A stretch of 64,000 nucleotides of DNA from Paenibacillus glacialis (GCF_001637205.1 NZ_LVJH01000007.1:372001-436000), one strand, 5' to 3'. Counted from the first letter of the stretch, positions 18,071 through 27,266 are shown. Notes: a model not told the origin generated them from the letters alone. Program-made: numbers and translations.

Positions 18071-18077
18071 ATTCTAA

Positions 18078-18701
18078 TTAGTTGGATATAAAGGGTGCCT
18101 TATTGACATAGCTATCGTCATTCAATTGCTTAATTAAAAAGTCGGCAATGTCCCTGTTCGAGATACTATTCCCGGGCATATCCACCAAATCTTCTTTGAT
18201 CACTCCGCTAGACGAGACATCTTTAATAAATGGGAGTCTAACCAAAGTCCAATTCACATTACTCTTGGTTAAGATCTCGTATTCTCTTTGTTTGTCCCTT
18301 ATCAATTTTGGGAATATGATTCGAAAAATAGAAGCTCCTAAACGATTAGTAAACTGTTTTTTATCCTCATTTAAGGTTAATGAACCCCCAGAAACGGTTA
18401 TGTATCTATGAATCCCAAGTTCTTGCATAACGCTAAGTATTTTAGAAGTTGTATCACTAAAAAAAGAATCGTTATCTTTTGCGGGACCAATAGTATTGAT
18501 TACAGCATCACAGTCCTCTAACAATGTTCGAATATCATCGATCTTACTGACATTACCAAGGACAAGCTCACACTTAGGATTTATATGTCTGCGCCTCGAT
18601 AGTAAGCGAACAGTATAGCCGGCATGTAGGGCATGCTCTGCTAAATATTTTCCAACCTTTCCATAACCACCAATAATTGCAATTTTACCGCTATATATCA
18701 T
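18078..18701 (-). CDS. NAD(P)-binding (NmrA/atypical SDR) protein
   Basis: A 207-residue Rossmann-fold protein: IAIIGGYGKVGKYLAEHAL is the dinucleotide-binding GxxGxxG loop, then VRLLSRR is the NADP-type strand 2. VINTIGPA and HRYITVSGG follow, and NWTLVRLPFI is the usual late strand of NAD(P)H-binding NmrA-like reductases. AAGGAG lies nine bases before the ATG. No catalytic YxxxK is present, as is common in this group. Substrate is unknown; roles range from redox sensing to quinone reduction. Confidence 0.82.
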   Translation of the reverse strand: MIYSGKIAIIGGYGKVGKYLAEHALHAGYTVRLLSRRRHINPKCELVLGNVSKIDDIRTLLEDCDAVINTIGPAKDNDSFFSDTTSKILSVMQELGIHRYITVSGGSLTLNEDKKQFTNRLGASIFRIIFPKLIRDKQREYEILTKSNVNWTLVRLPFIKDVSSSGVIKEDLVDMPGNSISNRDIADFLIKQLNDDSYVNKAPFISN

Positions 18702-18799
18702 AAGGGGTCACTCCTTATTCCTAGTTTATGTCATTTACGTTATGCGAGTGGAGGAGGTTTCACATAGGTCGCGACTACTTAAACTATGGAATCTCTGAA

Positions 18800-18994
18800 T
18801 TATTCCTCCCAAAACAAATCATTCAAAGTCATAGATAATGCCCTGCATATAGCAACGCATAAACTTAAACTGGGATTATATTTACCGAGTTCGATTAATC
18901 CAATGGTCTGTCTAGATACGCCGACTCGTTGGGCTAGTTCTTCTTGTGATAAATCTTTTGTAACCCTTGCCAGTTTTAATCTGATATTTTTCAA
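18800..18994 (-). CDS. XRE/Cro-type transcriptional regulator
   Basis: A 64-residue single-domain helix-turn-helix protein: SQEELAQRVGVSRQTIGLIE, then NPSLSLCVAICRALSMTLND. It has the classic short regulator layout ending in LFWEE. I chose the TTG at 18994, six bases after AGGTGA, rather than a TTG two codons earlier that directly abuts it. It lies 21 bases downstream of a membrane-protein gene and is probably co-transcribed. This pairing is frequent in Firmicutes and suggests the regulator controls its own small operon. Confidence 0.87.
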   Translation of the reverse strand: MKNIRLKLARVTKDLSQEELAQRVGVSRQTIGLIELGKYNPSLSLCVAICRALSMTLNDLFWEE

Positions 18995-19021
18995 ACCCAA
19001 TCACCTACCCAATTCTATCTT

Positions 19022-19537
19022 TTAGTCATCTAGATCTTTCTGAGCAGCCTTTTTACTGGCCTGATTTGCAAAATGATGTGTTAATAGCATAGCTACACTT
19101 AAAAAAGGGATGTAGATCATTATTGAAGCTATGAATACGATAAAAAATGTCTGTAAAGAGTGTAGACCACCATCGCCATAGACGATAGCGCTTCGTATTC
19201 CAAAGCATAAAGCCAAAGCAACACCAATACCTAATCCCCAAATAACATTTTTAATGCTCATTGGAAGTTTGCTTCTTTGATCGTGAATCTCAACTTCGTC
19301 TGAATACAAACCAAGTAAGATCGATCTAGTTCCGTAATAAAGAGAAGCGACTCCAAAAATAACAATTTCTGTGATCATCATCCGTATGTTTTGGTCAAAG
19401 TAAAGGATCTTCACTATGACTGAAATACCAAATAAAATATAGACAAGGATATAGGTTTCTTTGTATAGCTTGTTGCGTGTGTTTACAATCCGTTCATCAA
19501 CGGATTTTTTCTTAACTGTCCACCATTTCATAATCAT
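19022..19537 (-). CDS. DUF6773-like membrane protein
   Basis: A 171-residue protein with four predicted transmembrane helices, in two pairs separated by a charged stretch (SDEVEIHDQRSKLP) and with a basic C-terminal tail. The size, the KxVDERIVNTRNK N terminus and the neighbouring XRE regulator fit the DUF6773 family, though I rate the family name as moderate. GGAGG precedes two in-frame ATGs six bases apart, and either could be used. Function unknown. Confidence 0.7.
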   Translation of the reverse strand: MIMKWWTVKKKSVDERIVNTRNKLYKETYILVYILFGISVIVKILYFDQNIRMMITEIVIFGVASLYYGTRSILLGLYSDEVEIHDQRSKLPMSIKNVIWGLGIGVALALCFGIRSAIVYGDGGLHSLQTFFIVFIASIMIYIPFLSVAMLLTHHFANQASKKAAQKDLDD

Positions 19538-19719
19538 CCAACCTCCAATTAGAAAATATTACCTGATACTTATAAATTTAATTTATACTATTTCTGCCAA
19601 AATGTCAATTATATATTGCATTTAAGTTGTTATACACGTCATTATTAGGGCGCTCTTCAACGTCTACATTAGGAAAGGAATCATCATGAACACTCGCCTG
19701 AAGTGTAACCTTATATACG
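19538..19719. other. Intergenic, promoter region of the DUF6773/XRE pair
   Basis: AT-rich sequence with no coding potential that I can support. Confidence 0.4.
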
Positions 19720-19764
19720 AAAAAGGCATCTTTCACACAAATAGATTGTGCAAAAGATGCCTCT
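19720..19764 (-). terminator. Terminator of the DUF1989-LysE-YqcI operon
   Basis: Minus-strand AGGCATCTTTTGCACAA pairs with TTGTGTGAAAGATGCCT and is followed by TTTTCG. It lies about 120 bases past the YqcI/YcgG stop. Confidence 0.8.
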
Positions 19765-19880
19765 CAACCAGTTTCAGTTGTTGCGTAAAAGCATTCGATT
19801 ATGTTCGTAGTAGCTTCGCAGCTGCAATTGTTTTGAAAAAGCTTAAACAGATTATAATCAAGAACACGAAAAGGGGAAGG

Positions 19881-20654
19881 TTACTTATGTAACATGAGCC
19901 TTAATGACTTGGCTTTGTTCTTCATATACGTATACGGGCATTTGGACAGAACACTCTCATCATCGCGCAGAAAATACTGTTTCCACTCCAGATTGTCCTC
20001 TTGCCCATACCATTTCAGGGATGGGTGTGCGGGAATATCATCGTATTCGACCAGCTTTTTGCGTATCAGCTTCTTCATATTGCGGCCCATTACTGTGGAA
20101 TCGTTGATTTCTTCGAATACCCAGCGGGGCTGAAATGCGATGATAAAATAGGGTGTGTGACGGCTTTTTCGTAGTTTATGTGCCGGGGTAGCGCAGAACG
20201 CGAAGTAAGGATGCCCATTGAAGCAGAATTCCCAGGATTGGTCAGATGGATCCGTCGATATATGATCAGGCCAGGGAGTCGTATCCTTTGCGTTAACTCG
20301 GTTTAAGAGAGACCAGAATATCTGCTCATAATCTTCAATAGAGAATGCATCCGACAGGTCTTTTGGGGACTCGAAAAAAATAACAAGTGAAGCGTATTTG
20401 CCTGTATCCCGTGAGCAGTCACCGTACTCCTCAAGCAACTGGGCGACTTCCGTAATCGCTTGATTACTTCTTGGATCGGCCGCGAAGCCGAAGCGCAGGT
20501 TATTCGATAGAAACCCTTGGCGACCCGGAATACAGGGGTACGAACCCTCGGGATCCGCAATCATAGACGTGAATTGGCTAAATGCATCTTGCTGCCAATA
20601 CGGTAGCTCAACTTTATGTTCATCCAACCAGACCTTAGTGTTCAAATGGGCCAT
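19881..20654 (-). CDS. YqcI/YcgG family protein (haem-dependent guanidine N-hydroxylase family, GntA-like)
   Basis: A 257-residue protein of PF08892. Family signatures are PCIPGRQGFLSNNLRFGFA near the N terminus, SWEFCFNGHPYFAFCATPAH (with candidate haem-binding His) and SRHTPYFIIAFQPRWVFEE. Members studied in guanitoxin biosynthesis (GntA) are haem enzymes that hydroxylate a guanidine nitrogen, while the Bacillus YcgG and YqcI members are uncharacterised. I chose the ATG at 20654, with AGGAGG about 12 bases upstream, since the 36 codons before it have no family match. It is last in an operon with LysE and DUF1989 genes; B. subtilis pairs ycgF (LysE-like) with ycgG in the same way. Confidence 0.85.
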   Translation of the reverse strand: MAHLNTKVWLDEHKVELPYWQQDAFSQFTSMIADPEGSYPCIPGRQGFLSNNLRFGFAADPRSNQAITEVAQLLEEYGDCSRDTGKYASLVIFFESPKDLSDAFSIEDYEQIFWSLLNRVNAKDTTPWPDHISTDPSDQSWEFCFNGHPYFAFCATPAHKLRKSRHTPYFIIAFQPRWVFEEINDSTVMGRNMKKLIRKKLVEYDDIPAHPSLKWYGQEDNLEWKQYFLRDDESVLSKCPYTYMKNKAKSLRLMLHK

Positions 20655-20783
20655 TTCAATCCAAGCCTCCTCGTTAAGTACAAAACATACTATGCGAGGT
20701 GAAAAAGATGGGTGAATGCCTAGGACCAGAGGAAGGCTATTGTATTGTCGAAAGAAGCGCAAGTCTAATGCTGTATGCGTATC

Positions 20784-21410
20784 TTATCCGAACAACTGCA
20801 CAAAAGCTCGATAACCGAAGTAAAGGCCAAAGCCAAGCAGGGAAATGCCGGAAACTGCTGAAATGATACGCAGAGTGGAAGGGCCTGCGAAACGGTGAAA
20901 AGAGCTGGCCATCAATGCCATGAATACATCCCAAAGTAGGATGCCAGCAAAGATGCCCATGCTATGCCATAGCACAAGGGAGAGACCCTGATTCTGAACG
21001 CTATTGGCAAGGATTGAGCCATAAATGCCAAGCCAGAATAGAATGTTAAGTGGATTCATCAGTGCCATTAGAAATCCGGAGCGAAATGAGTTCATTCCGG
21101 TTTGCGTACCACGTGCGGAAATCTCAGGTGCGGCATTGATATTTCTTAGCGTTTCAATTGCAATATAGAGAAGAATAAAGCTGCCAAATGTCCACAGGAA
21201 GGTTTTCATAAATGGGGTATTTAGGAAGTGCGCCAGACCGAAGTAAATAAGCAACATGTAGATGAAATCTGCGCACATAGCGCCCAGGCCGAGGAGCCAT
21301 GCGTGAGTAAAGCCCATCCGCGCACCTCTGTCCAGTTGGGCCGCATTGATTGGACCAATGGGTGCGGATAATGAGATACCAAGTACCATATAGGTGAAGA
21401 AAGCATTCAT
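20784..21410 (-). CDS. LysE family amino-acid exporter
   Basis: A 208-residue permease with about six helices. The N terminus GISLSAPIGPINAAQLDRGA is the LysE/RhtB signature, followed by GLGAMCADFIYMLL and the central MNPLNILFWLGIYG. It would export a small amino-acid-like metabolite. The start is the ATG at 21410, with AAGGAGCG seven bases before it; a longer frame upstream is not needed. It lies between DUF1989 and YqcI/YcgG genes, so the exported compound may be the product of those enzymes. Confidence 0.9.
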   Translation of the reverse strand: MNAFFTYMVLGISLSAPIGPINAAQLDRGARMGFTHAWLLGLGAMCADFIYMLLIYFGLAHFLNTPFMKTFLWTFGSFILLYIAIETLRNINAAPEISARGTQTGMNSFRSGFLMALMNPLNILFWLGIYGSILANSVQNQGLSLVLWHSMGIFAGILLWDVFMALMASSFHRFAGPSTLRIISAVSGISLLGFGLYFGYRAFVQLFG

Positions 21411-21483
21411 TGGACAACGCTCCTTAAAAATAGAAAATATTGTACAAGTCAATGTATTCAAGGGGATTGTCTAATAGAAGAGG

Positions 21484-22074
21484 CTATATTATTCTCACAG
21501 CGATGGGTGTGCACTTATCACCGTTGCAGACACTTTCTGAGCAAGGACAAGCCGATATGGCGATGATCAAATCCATTTCGGCACGAAGTTCGACATAATC
21601 ACCGGCTTTGGATAGTGGTCTTTCCACGCTAATATTACCGGATGGGTCGATAACCGTATTCATAAACAGGTTAAAGGGATAATGCTGGTCAGGTGCCAAG
21701 AGACCAAATTCCATAAGTGCCTCATTCAGGTTATTATAGCAGCTTGCATGTTCCTTTTTGTTGTACAGAAACTCATACATCTCAGGACGGCAGGCGGAAT
21801 TGATAAAGTCATGCCGGCCCACGGTATCCGAAATAATGGTGAGTAACGGTCTATATTGGTTAGAGTAGAGAATATCCCCGGGCTTCACATTCATCTTATG
21901 CAAAGCGTCCATGGTTACACTAGGGTCGATCCGCTCATTTGGATTGCTGGCACTATAGGCTGCGAAATCAGCTACCTGCTCACCTTCGACATCGGTCACA
22001 CGGACAATCTGCCCTTTGTCTAGCTTGAAGCCAAGTCCTCGGGTGGCGGGAATGAGCCATTCTTCTTTATTCAT
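21484..22074 (-). CDS. DUF1989 / urea carboxylase-associated family protein
   Basis: A 196-residue protein of PF09347. EGEQVADFAAYSA, then YSNQYRPLLTIISDTVGRHD and a Cys-rich C terminus ISACPCSESVCNGDKCTPI match the family. Relatives sit beside urea carboxylase or allophanate genes and in guanidine metabolism, but a defined reaction is lacking. The cluster of cysteines suggests metal binding. The ATG at 22074 has GGAGGATACTA upstream; an ATG ten codons earlier does not. It is first of a three-gene operon with LysE and YqcI/YcgG. Confidence 0.85.
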   Translation of the reverse strand: MNKEEWLIPATRGLGFKLDKGQIVRVTDVEGEQVADFAAYSASNPNERIDPSVTMDALHKMNVKPGDILYSNQYRPLLTIISDTVGRHDFINSACRPEMYEFLYNKKEHASCYNNLNEALMEFGLLAPDQHYPFNLFMNTVIDPSGNISVERPLSKAGDYVELRAEMDLIIAISACPCSESVCNGDKCTPIAVRII

Positions 22075-22102
22075 TAGTATCCTCCTTGTATGAGTTTCTT
22101 TC

Positions 22103-22114
22103 ACCTGCGCAGGT
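22103..22114. promoter_or_regulatory. Perfect 12-bp palindrome upstream of the DUF1989 operon
   Basis: ACCTGCGCAGGT lies 29 bp before the DUF1989 start. Symmetric and GC-rich in AT-rich surroundings, it may be an operator. No regulator gene is adjacent. Confidence 0.4.
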
Positions 22115-22206
22115 TAGTATGCCTCTTGGGAGAAAAAGTAATGTGAAGTAGAATCACAACAATCGAATAATTTGATTTTGTCATGTAGAAGGGGTTAAAT
22201 AGTATG

Positions 22207-22254
22207 CAAAAAGGATAGATAAGGCAGTTATATCTGCTTGATCTATCCCTTTTG
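22207..22254 (-). terminator. Terminator of the fused kinase-regulator gene
   Basis: Minus-strand AAAGGGATAGAT and GCAG pair with CTGC and ATCTATCCTTTTTG, immediately past the stop at 22260. Confidence 0.85.
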
Positions 22255-22259
22255 CTACC

Positions 22260-24080
22260 CTAAAGAAGTCCGATTTCCATCGCTTTCTGTACCGCTTCTT
22301 CTCGATTGCGTACTTCTAGTTTGAGATATACAGAGGAGGCGTAATTCCTCACGGTTCCATCAGATAAGTATAATTTCGAAGCGATGGTTTTATATCGTAG
22401 TCCTTGGGCTACCATCTTTAAAATTTCTAACTCTCGCGAAGTTAGCCCATAAGCGTCCAAAGTCTTCGATTCCACAGATTGTGCTTCCGATCCATTCTGG
22501 GAAGTTTCAAGGTCTTCAAACAATTTGGTCGACATATCTTGAGCAATTATCGTCCCCCCGTGATGAACAAGGCGAATGGTTTCAGCTAATTCACGCGGTT
22601 CCATAGACTTCAACAAATAGCCGTCTGCTCCACTTCGAAGCACTTCAATGGCTTTTTCCTTTTCTTGAAAAGTGGTCAGAATCAGCACGCGAATGTCCGG
22701 CCATTGTTGTTTAATCAGTTGTGTTGCTGAAATACCATCTCTATTAGGCATGTCCAAATCCATAAGCACCACTTGTGGTTGCACTTGCTCGCAGATGTCC
22801 ACAGCCTGTTGACCATCTTCAGCCATTCCCACGACTTTTAGATCTCCTTGTCCTTCTAAGAGGGTTCGGAGGCTTTCTCGAATAAAGGGCTGATCGTCAA
22901 CAAGCAATAAACGAATAACTTCGTCAGACAATTCCACTTGCCTTGGTAATGTGCAGGTGATAACTGTTCCTTCGCCTACTTCAGAGTAGACTGATATTTG
23001 TCCTTGTAGATTAAAAGCTCGTTCTTTCATGGCCCTCAATCCGAATCCTTCCTGCAAATGCTCAGCCCCGAGACCGTTATCTTGCACTTCAAGTCGTGTT
23101 TGACGCTGTTCAAATTGGAGGGATACTCCAATTTCTGTTGCTTGGCCATGACGCACTGCATTCGTTAACGATTCTTGCAAGCAGCGATAAAAGGTCATTT
23201 GAACCTGTCTTGGAATTGCAGATTCTTCCCCAAAGCTTCTAAAGCGAACGTTGACGTTGGAGTTAGCCTGAAACTCATTTATGAGTTGTTGTAATGACTC
23301 AACCAACGGCAGTCTGTCTTGCGGCGACTCCATCTGATGAACATACCCTCTGACTTCATCTATGCTCTTACGCGCTAAGTGTAGCAAAGAATCGAGTTTA
23401 TCTTGGCCTACGTCTGTAACTAATTCGAGTCGTAATGTTTCCATACCCATGATGATAGACGTATATGAATGTCCTATTGTATCGTGAAGGTCCTTGGAGA
23501 GTCGGGTTCGCTCTTCGAGGATCGTTACGCGTTCAATTTGGGATACATACTGTTCTAATACGGTATTCTGGTCGCGAATAATTTCATTTTGCCGATGATT
23601 AACGACGAGTAGATGAAAGGCAAAACCTAACGCATAAGCCAGTCCTGTGTGTACAATTACTAACCAAGGCGTACTCTGACGTGAGACCATACTGATCAAT
23701 ATTGGAATAACAAGGATGGTAATAGGACCTGACCAACGATGGGATTTCTTGGCACTATTCGCTGCGATCATGAATGCAGGCATCAAAAAGGTAAGATAAG
23801 CTTCAGGAAATAAAAAACTCAGATACAAACTTATTCCACCGGAAAGGATCATTTCCGTAACGAGATAATATTTATAGTTGAGTAGCAAACAAAACCAAGG
23901 CACAGAAAAAGCGATGATTTCCCAAGAAATTGCTCCCCACAAAGGTAGCGTCAATCCTCCTTGAAATTCCACCATAGTTAGAATGAGGGAAACAGAGAAT
24001 ATAAGTCTAAATAATAGCAAAATCCAGTCATACCAGAACCACTGCTTGACCATATCAAACAAGTCAGTCACCTCTTTCAA
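22260..24080 (-). CDS. Histidine kinase (DesK/HisKA_3 type) fused to a NarL/LuxR-type response regulator
   Basis: A 606-residue single-polypeptide signalling protein. About five transmembrane helices span residues 20-160, a short coiled coil follows, and HisKA_3 is marked by LSKDLHDTIGHS (phospho-acceptor His199). The ATPase has QESLTNAVRHG and DNGLGAEHLQEGFGLRA. After LPRQVELSD the frame continues without a start codon into a receiver (IRLLLVDDQPF, acceptor Asp441 in VVLMDLDMPNRDG). A GerE/LuxR helix-turn-helix (LTSRELEILKMVAQG) lies at the C terminus. Kinase and regulator are normally two adjacent genes. The upstream gene encodes a sensor-domain protein, probably its partner. Confidence 0.92.
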   Translation of the reverse strand: MKEVTDLFDMVKQWFWYDWILLLFRLIFSVSLILTMVEFQGGLTLPLWGAISWEIIAFSVPWFCLLLNYKYYLVTEMILSGGISLYLSFLFPEAYLTFLMPAFMIAANSAKKSHRWSGPITILVIPILISMVSRQSTPWLVIVHTGLAYALGFAFHLLVVNHRQNEIIRDQNTVLEQYVSQIERVTILEERTRLSKDLHDTIGHSYTSIIMGMETLRLELVTDVGQDKLDSLLHLARKSIDEVRGYVHQMESPQDRLPLVESLQQLINEFQANSNVNVRFRSFGEESAIPRQVQMTFYRCLQESLTNAVRHGQATEIGVSLQFEQRQTRLEVQDNGLGAEHLQEGFGLRAMKERAFNLQGQISVYSEVGEGTVITCTLPRQVELSDEVIRLLLVDDQPFIRESLRTLLEGQGDLKVVGMAEDGQQAVDICEQVQPQVVLMDLDMPNRDGISATQLIKQQWPDIRVLILTTFQEKEKAIEVLRSGADGYLLKSMEPRELAETIRLVHHGGTIIAQDMSTKLFEDLETSQNGSEAQSVESKTLDAYGLTSRELEILKMVAQGLRYKTIASKLYLSDGTVRNYASSVYLKLEVRNREEAVQKAMEIGLL

Positions 24081-24173
24081 ACTTCAACCTAATGAACCCT
24101 AACTATTATAGAACAAACTCTCCCCACATGCACTTAACATTATTGTGCCTAAGCATGGAGGGATTTAAGCAGG

Positions 24174-24761
24174 TTATCCTTTAATCGCTTTGATCATAAG
24201 ACGAGTATAATTTCCAATCATTCTTACGATACGATTTCCCAACCATGATCCAAAGATAGCAAGGATAATTCCCACAACCATGATAAGCAGAGATTTTGGC
24301 AATGTATCTATAGGCATATTCATGAAGTAAATTCCTTCAAATGGCATTAGGAAAGGAGTTAAGATTAATGTTATAGGCACGATGTACAAGATAACTGCAC
24401 AGATAAGACACACTAACCCAACAATCAGTTTCTGCATCAACCAAAGAATCGCTCTCCAGTTACGAGGATCAAGAAGTTCTTCTTTAGCTTGCATCCAAAG
24501 CGAACCTTCTATTGGTTGTTTTCCTTCATAGGCCTCTATGGAGATATCCGTATAAATCTTTGTCTGAATACGTTCATATCGTACGAATGTTTGTGTAGAA
24601 CGCATGACATAGGTAAGCAATGGAATCCCTATTACTGTAAAAGACAAGCTTACACCTAACATAAGGCTGACTAGATAAAAACAAAAATAAAACAATCCCG
24701 TAGTGAAAGTGAGTAACAAGAATGCCATGTTTTGCATGTTACATACAATTCGATTTTTCAA
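24174..24761 (-). CDS. Membrane sensor-domain protein (PF13796-like)
   Basis: A 195-residue membrane protein with helix pairs at residues 12-50 and 105-180. LTFTTGLFYFCFYLVSLMLG, then FTVIGIPLLTYVMR, and a WRAILWLMQKLIVGLV segment match the stand-alone putative sensor domain that is fused to NarL-type kinases in Actinobacteria. It lies 93 bases upstream of the kinase-regulator fusion on the same strand, so the two likely form one membrane signalling unit. The ligand is unknown. Confidence 0.75.
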   Translation of the reverse strand: MKNRIVCNMQNMAFLLLTFTTGLFYFCFYLVSLMLGVSLSFTVIGIPLLTYVMRSTQTFVRYERIQTKIYTDISIEAYEGKQPIEGSLWMQAKEELLDPRNWRAILWLMQKLIVGLVCLICAVILYIVPITLILTPFLMPFEGIYFMNMPIDTLPKSLLIMVVGIILAIFGSWLGNRIVRMIGNYTRLMIKAIKG

Positions 24762-25059
24762 TTTTATTACACCTCTCTAATGTTTGTTGGGGCCTATATA
24801 ATCAACCGTAGTTTAGCTTTCCAACTCTCATATTAACTAGTGTCAAAATGTCATATGACATGTAAATAAGCTGATATGGAGCCAAAAGTTAAAGAGGTGA
24901 CAGAAGGTAACTTGTTAGGATGACAACCATATTGTGATACTGAGAAAGTGTTATCCATTCAATACACACGCTGGAAGGGGGAACCGTAAACAGTCTTTAA
25001 CCCGTATCAGAATGAGATCAACGAAAAATACTAATAACCATTTAAAGGAGAATAAAGCT

Positions 25060-27066
25060 ATGAAAAAAACGACTCTTAATCTCACTCTTGCGGCTCTACT
25101 ATTATCTTCAACTGTTTTTACAACTTTTACAGCGCTGGAAGCCAGTGCAGCACCTAACAAAACCGTATCTAATAAGCAAACAACTAAGGTAAGCTCGAAA
25201 GGCCCTATAAATTCAAAAGAAATTCAGGCGTTCATGGATCCTGTGTTTGCGGAAAAAATGAAGAAATACAATGTGAACGGGTCTAATTTTGTAGTCGTCA
25301 AAGACGGCAAAGTGCTCGTAAATAAAGGGTATGGCTATGCCAATAAGGAAAAGAAAACACTTGTAAATAAAGATACCGTCTTCCAAATCGCTTCCGTTTC
25401 GAAGACATTTACCGCCTTAGCGGCCTTGCAGCTTGCAGAAAAAGGAAAGATCGATCTTAAGCACAATATCAACGAGTATCTTGGTGGCATGAAAGTACCT
25501 AATAAAACGAATAAACCGTTAACCATGTACGATATGCTGACCTACACAACTGGATTTGATTATCCGGATATATCAACCGATATATCACCCGAAATGGTGT
25601 ATCAAGACATTCCAATGAGGCAGTATATGACGGAGCATATGCCGACGGTCGTTCGGACGCCTGGAGAGGCTTACACCTATGATAATTATGCTTTTCTACT
25701 CGCTGGTTATGCGGTACAGACCGTAAGTGGTATCCCATTCAACCAGTATATGGAAAAGAACGTGTTCAAGCCGTTAGGGATGGGTTCTACTAGTGTTCGT
25801 TTCACCCCAGAACTTCTATCAAGAATGGCCACGCACTATGATCCAGATGGCAAACCTCATCCGGCATTTGGACATGCGCCAACCGATGGGGGCCATGGTA
25901 GTATCCTTTCAACAGGAGATGACATGGCCAAGTATTTGATCATGTTTCAACAACAGGGGACAGTTGGAGGGAAGAAAATTATTAGCAAGAAAACAGCAAA
26001 GCAGATGCAAACCTACTCGGTGTTTGCCGACAAATCACTTCCTATGACGACGGTTGGAGGATTTGAAGGGTATCGTAATGATCTTATGAATGGTCATCAT
26101 GTCGTCCTCAAGGGAGGTAGCCTGCCTGGTCATCAATCTTTGATCGTATTATTGCCAGAGAAAAATACCGCTTTTTACATGTCCTACAACAATGATACGA
26201 TGATGAGTTTAGAAGTTTATGAAGCCTTCATGGATCACTATTTCCCTGACGAGAGAGCCCCAGAGAAAAAGACTTACATCCCACTGAGTGAGTCAGATGC
26301 GACTAAATACGTTGGATCTTACCAGAACACCCGATTCTATTTCTTGAAAACTAACTTTACATATGCAGATGGGAAGCTGCTTATGGAGACAGGAGCTAGC
26401 GGCAAACATACGTTAAAAATGATTAACCCGCTATTGTTTGAAGATGAATCTGGTAACAAACTGGCTTTTAAGAAGGATCATAAAGGTCAGATAGAATACT
26501 TCTATTATACAAATCCAAATAGCCTTGATTTTGTTTCAGATGCACGCAAAGTTCATCCGAAGCCAGCATTCGCAGATGTACCTGATGACAGCGTATATAA
26601 AACCTACATCGACAATCTGCATTCGCTGGATGTGATAAGTGCTAAATCAGGCAACAATTTTGACCCGCTTGGCAAAGTGACCCAAGGCGAGTTTATGGAT
26701 ACCCTTATTCTTGCCCACGGATGGATAATTCCTGATTACATTAGGGCGAATAAAGAATTAACGAAAAAAGGCATACCTGGATTTGATCGTAATGCCCCAA
26801 TTACAAGACAAATCGCAGCGGTTATGATTCAAAATCTAAAACAAGCCGAACCCGCAACGGATATTAAGCTGACGGGTAACACGGATCCTTGGGCGGTTAA
26901 AGCGATCACCGCACTAGTTTCTCAAGGTATTGTAGATCCAGATACAAAAGTAAAAGCGGATGGTTCCGTCGATTTCCGCTCTAAACAACCTTTACTTCGT
27001 CAAGAAGCTAGTGCTTTACTTGATCTTGCATTTGGATACTATACGTTGCCAATCAAGACCAAATAG
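25060..27066 (+). CDS. Class C beta-lactamase-fold serine hydrolase with C-terminal SLH-like modules
   Basis: A 668-residue secreted hydrolase. A signal peptide ends near ALEASAA. The catalytic domain, about residues 50-400, has SVSKTFTAL (Ser and Lys of SxxK), YDNYAFLLAGY (YxN) and GGHGSILSTGDD. A lipocalin-like segment follows, then SLH-like repeats (FADVPDDSVYKTYIDNLHSL and DPWAVKAITALVSQGIVDPD) that should tether it to the cell wall. It could be an esterase, D-aminopeptidase or PBP-like enzyme; activity against beta-lactams is not implied. I chose the ATG at 25060, with AAAGGAG upstream, over an in-frame ATG 42 codons earlier that lacks a signal peptide and a site. Confidence 0.9.
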   Translation: MKKTTLNLTLAALLLSSTVFTTFTALEASAAPNKTVSNKQTTKVSSKGPINSKEIQAFMDPVFAEKMKKYNVNGSNFVVVKDGKVLVNKGYGYANKEKKTLVNKDTVFQIASVSKTFTALAALQLAEKGKIDLKHNINEYLGGMKVPNKTNKPLTMYDMLTYTTGFDYPDISTDISPEMVYQDIPMRQYMTEHMPTVVRTPGEAYTYDNYAFLLAGYAVQTVSGIPFNQYMEKNVFKPLGMGSTSVRFTPELLSRMATHYDPDGKPHPAFGHAPTDGGHGSILSTGDDMAKYLIMFQQQGTVGGKKIISKKTAKQMQTYSVFADKSLPMTTVGGFEGYRNDLMNGHHVVLKGGSLPGHQSLIVLLPEKNTAFYMSYNNDTMMSLEVYEAFMDHYFPDERAPEKKTYIPLSESDATKYVGSYQNTRFYFLKTNFTYADGKLLMETGASGKHTLKMINPLLFEDESGNKLAFKKDHKGQIEYFYYTNPNSLDFVSDARKVHPKPAFADVPDDSVYKTYIDNLHSLDVISAKSGNNFDPLGKVTQGEFMDTLILAHGWIIPDYIRANKELTKKGIPGFDRNAPITRQIAAVMIQNLKQAEPATDIKLTGNTDPWAVKAITALVSQGIVDPDTKVKADGSVDFRSKQPLLRQEASALLDLAFGYYTLPIKTK

Positions 27067-27266
27067 ATTTAGGTGATGAGCATAATGGGATGTATGCGTT
27101 AAAGTTATATTTATGCGATTATAGTAGCACTGGAATAGTGATTGTAATATGGACAATTCTATTTCTAGCATGAGAATCTTATCTTTTATTTCATTTTTAT
27201 TGCATAAGAAAAAGATAAACATCCAAGTATATGCTTAGTTAAACGTGGTGTTTATGAAAAAGATGA

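Noticed and set aside
22075..22206. Guanidine riboswitch upstream of the DUF1989 operon
   Set aside because: The leader is short and lacks the conserved ykkC core (ACGG/GGAGC-type elements); only a palindrome is present.
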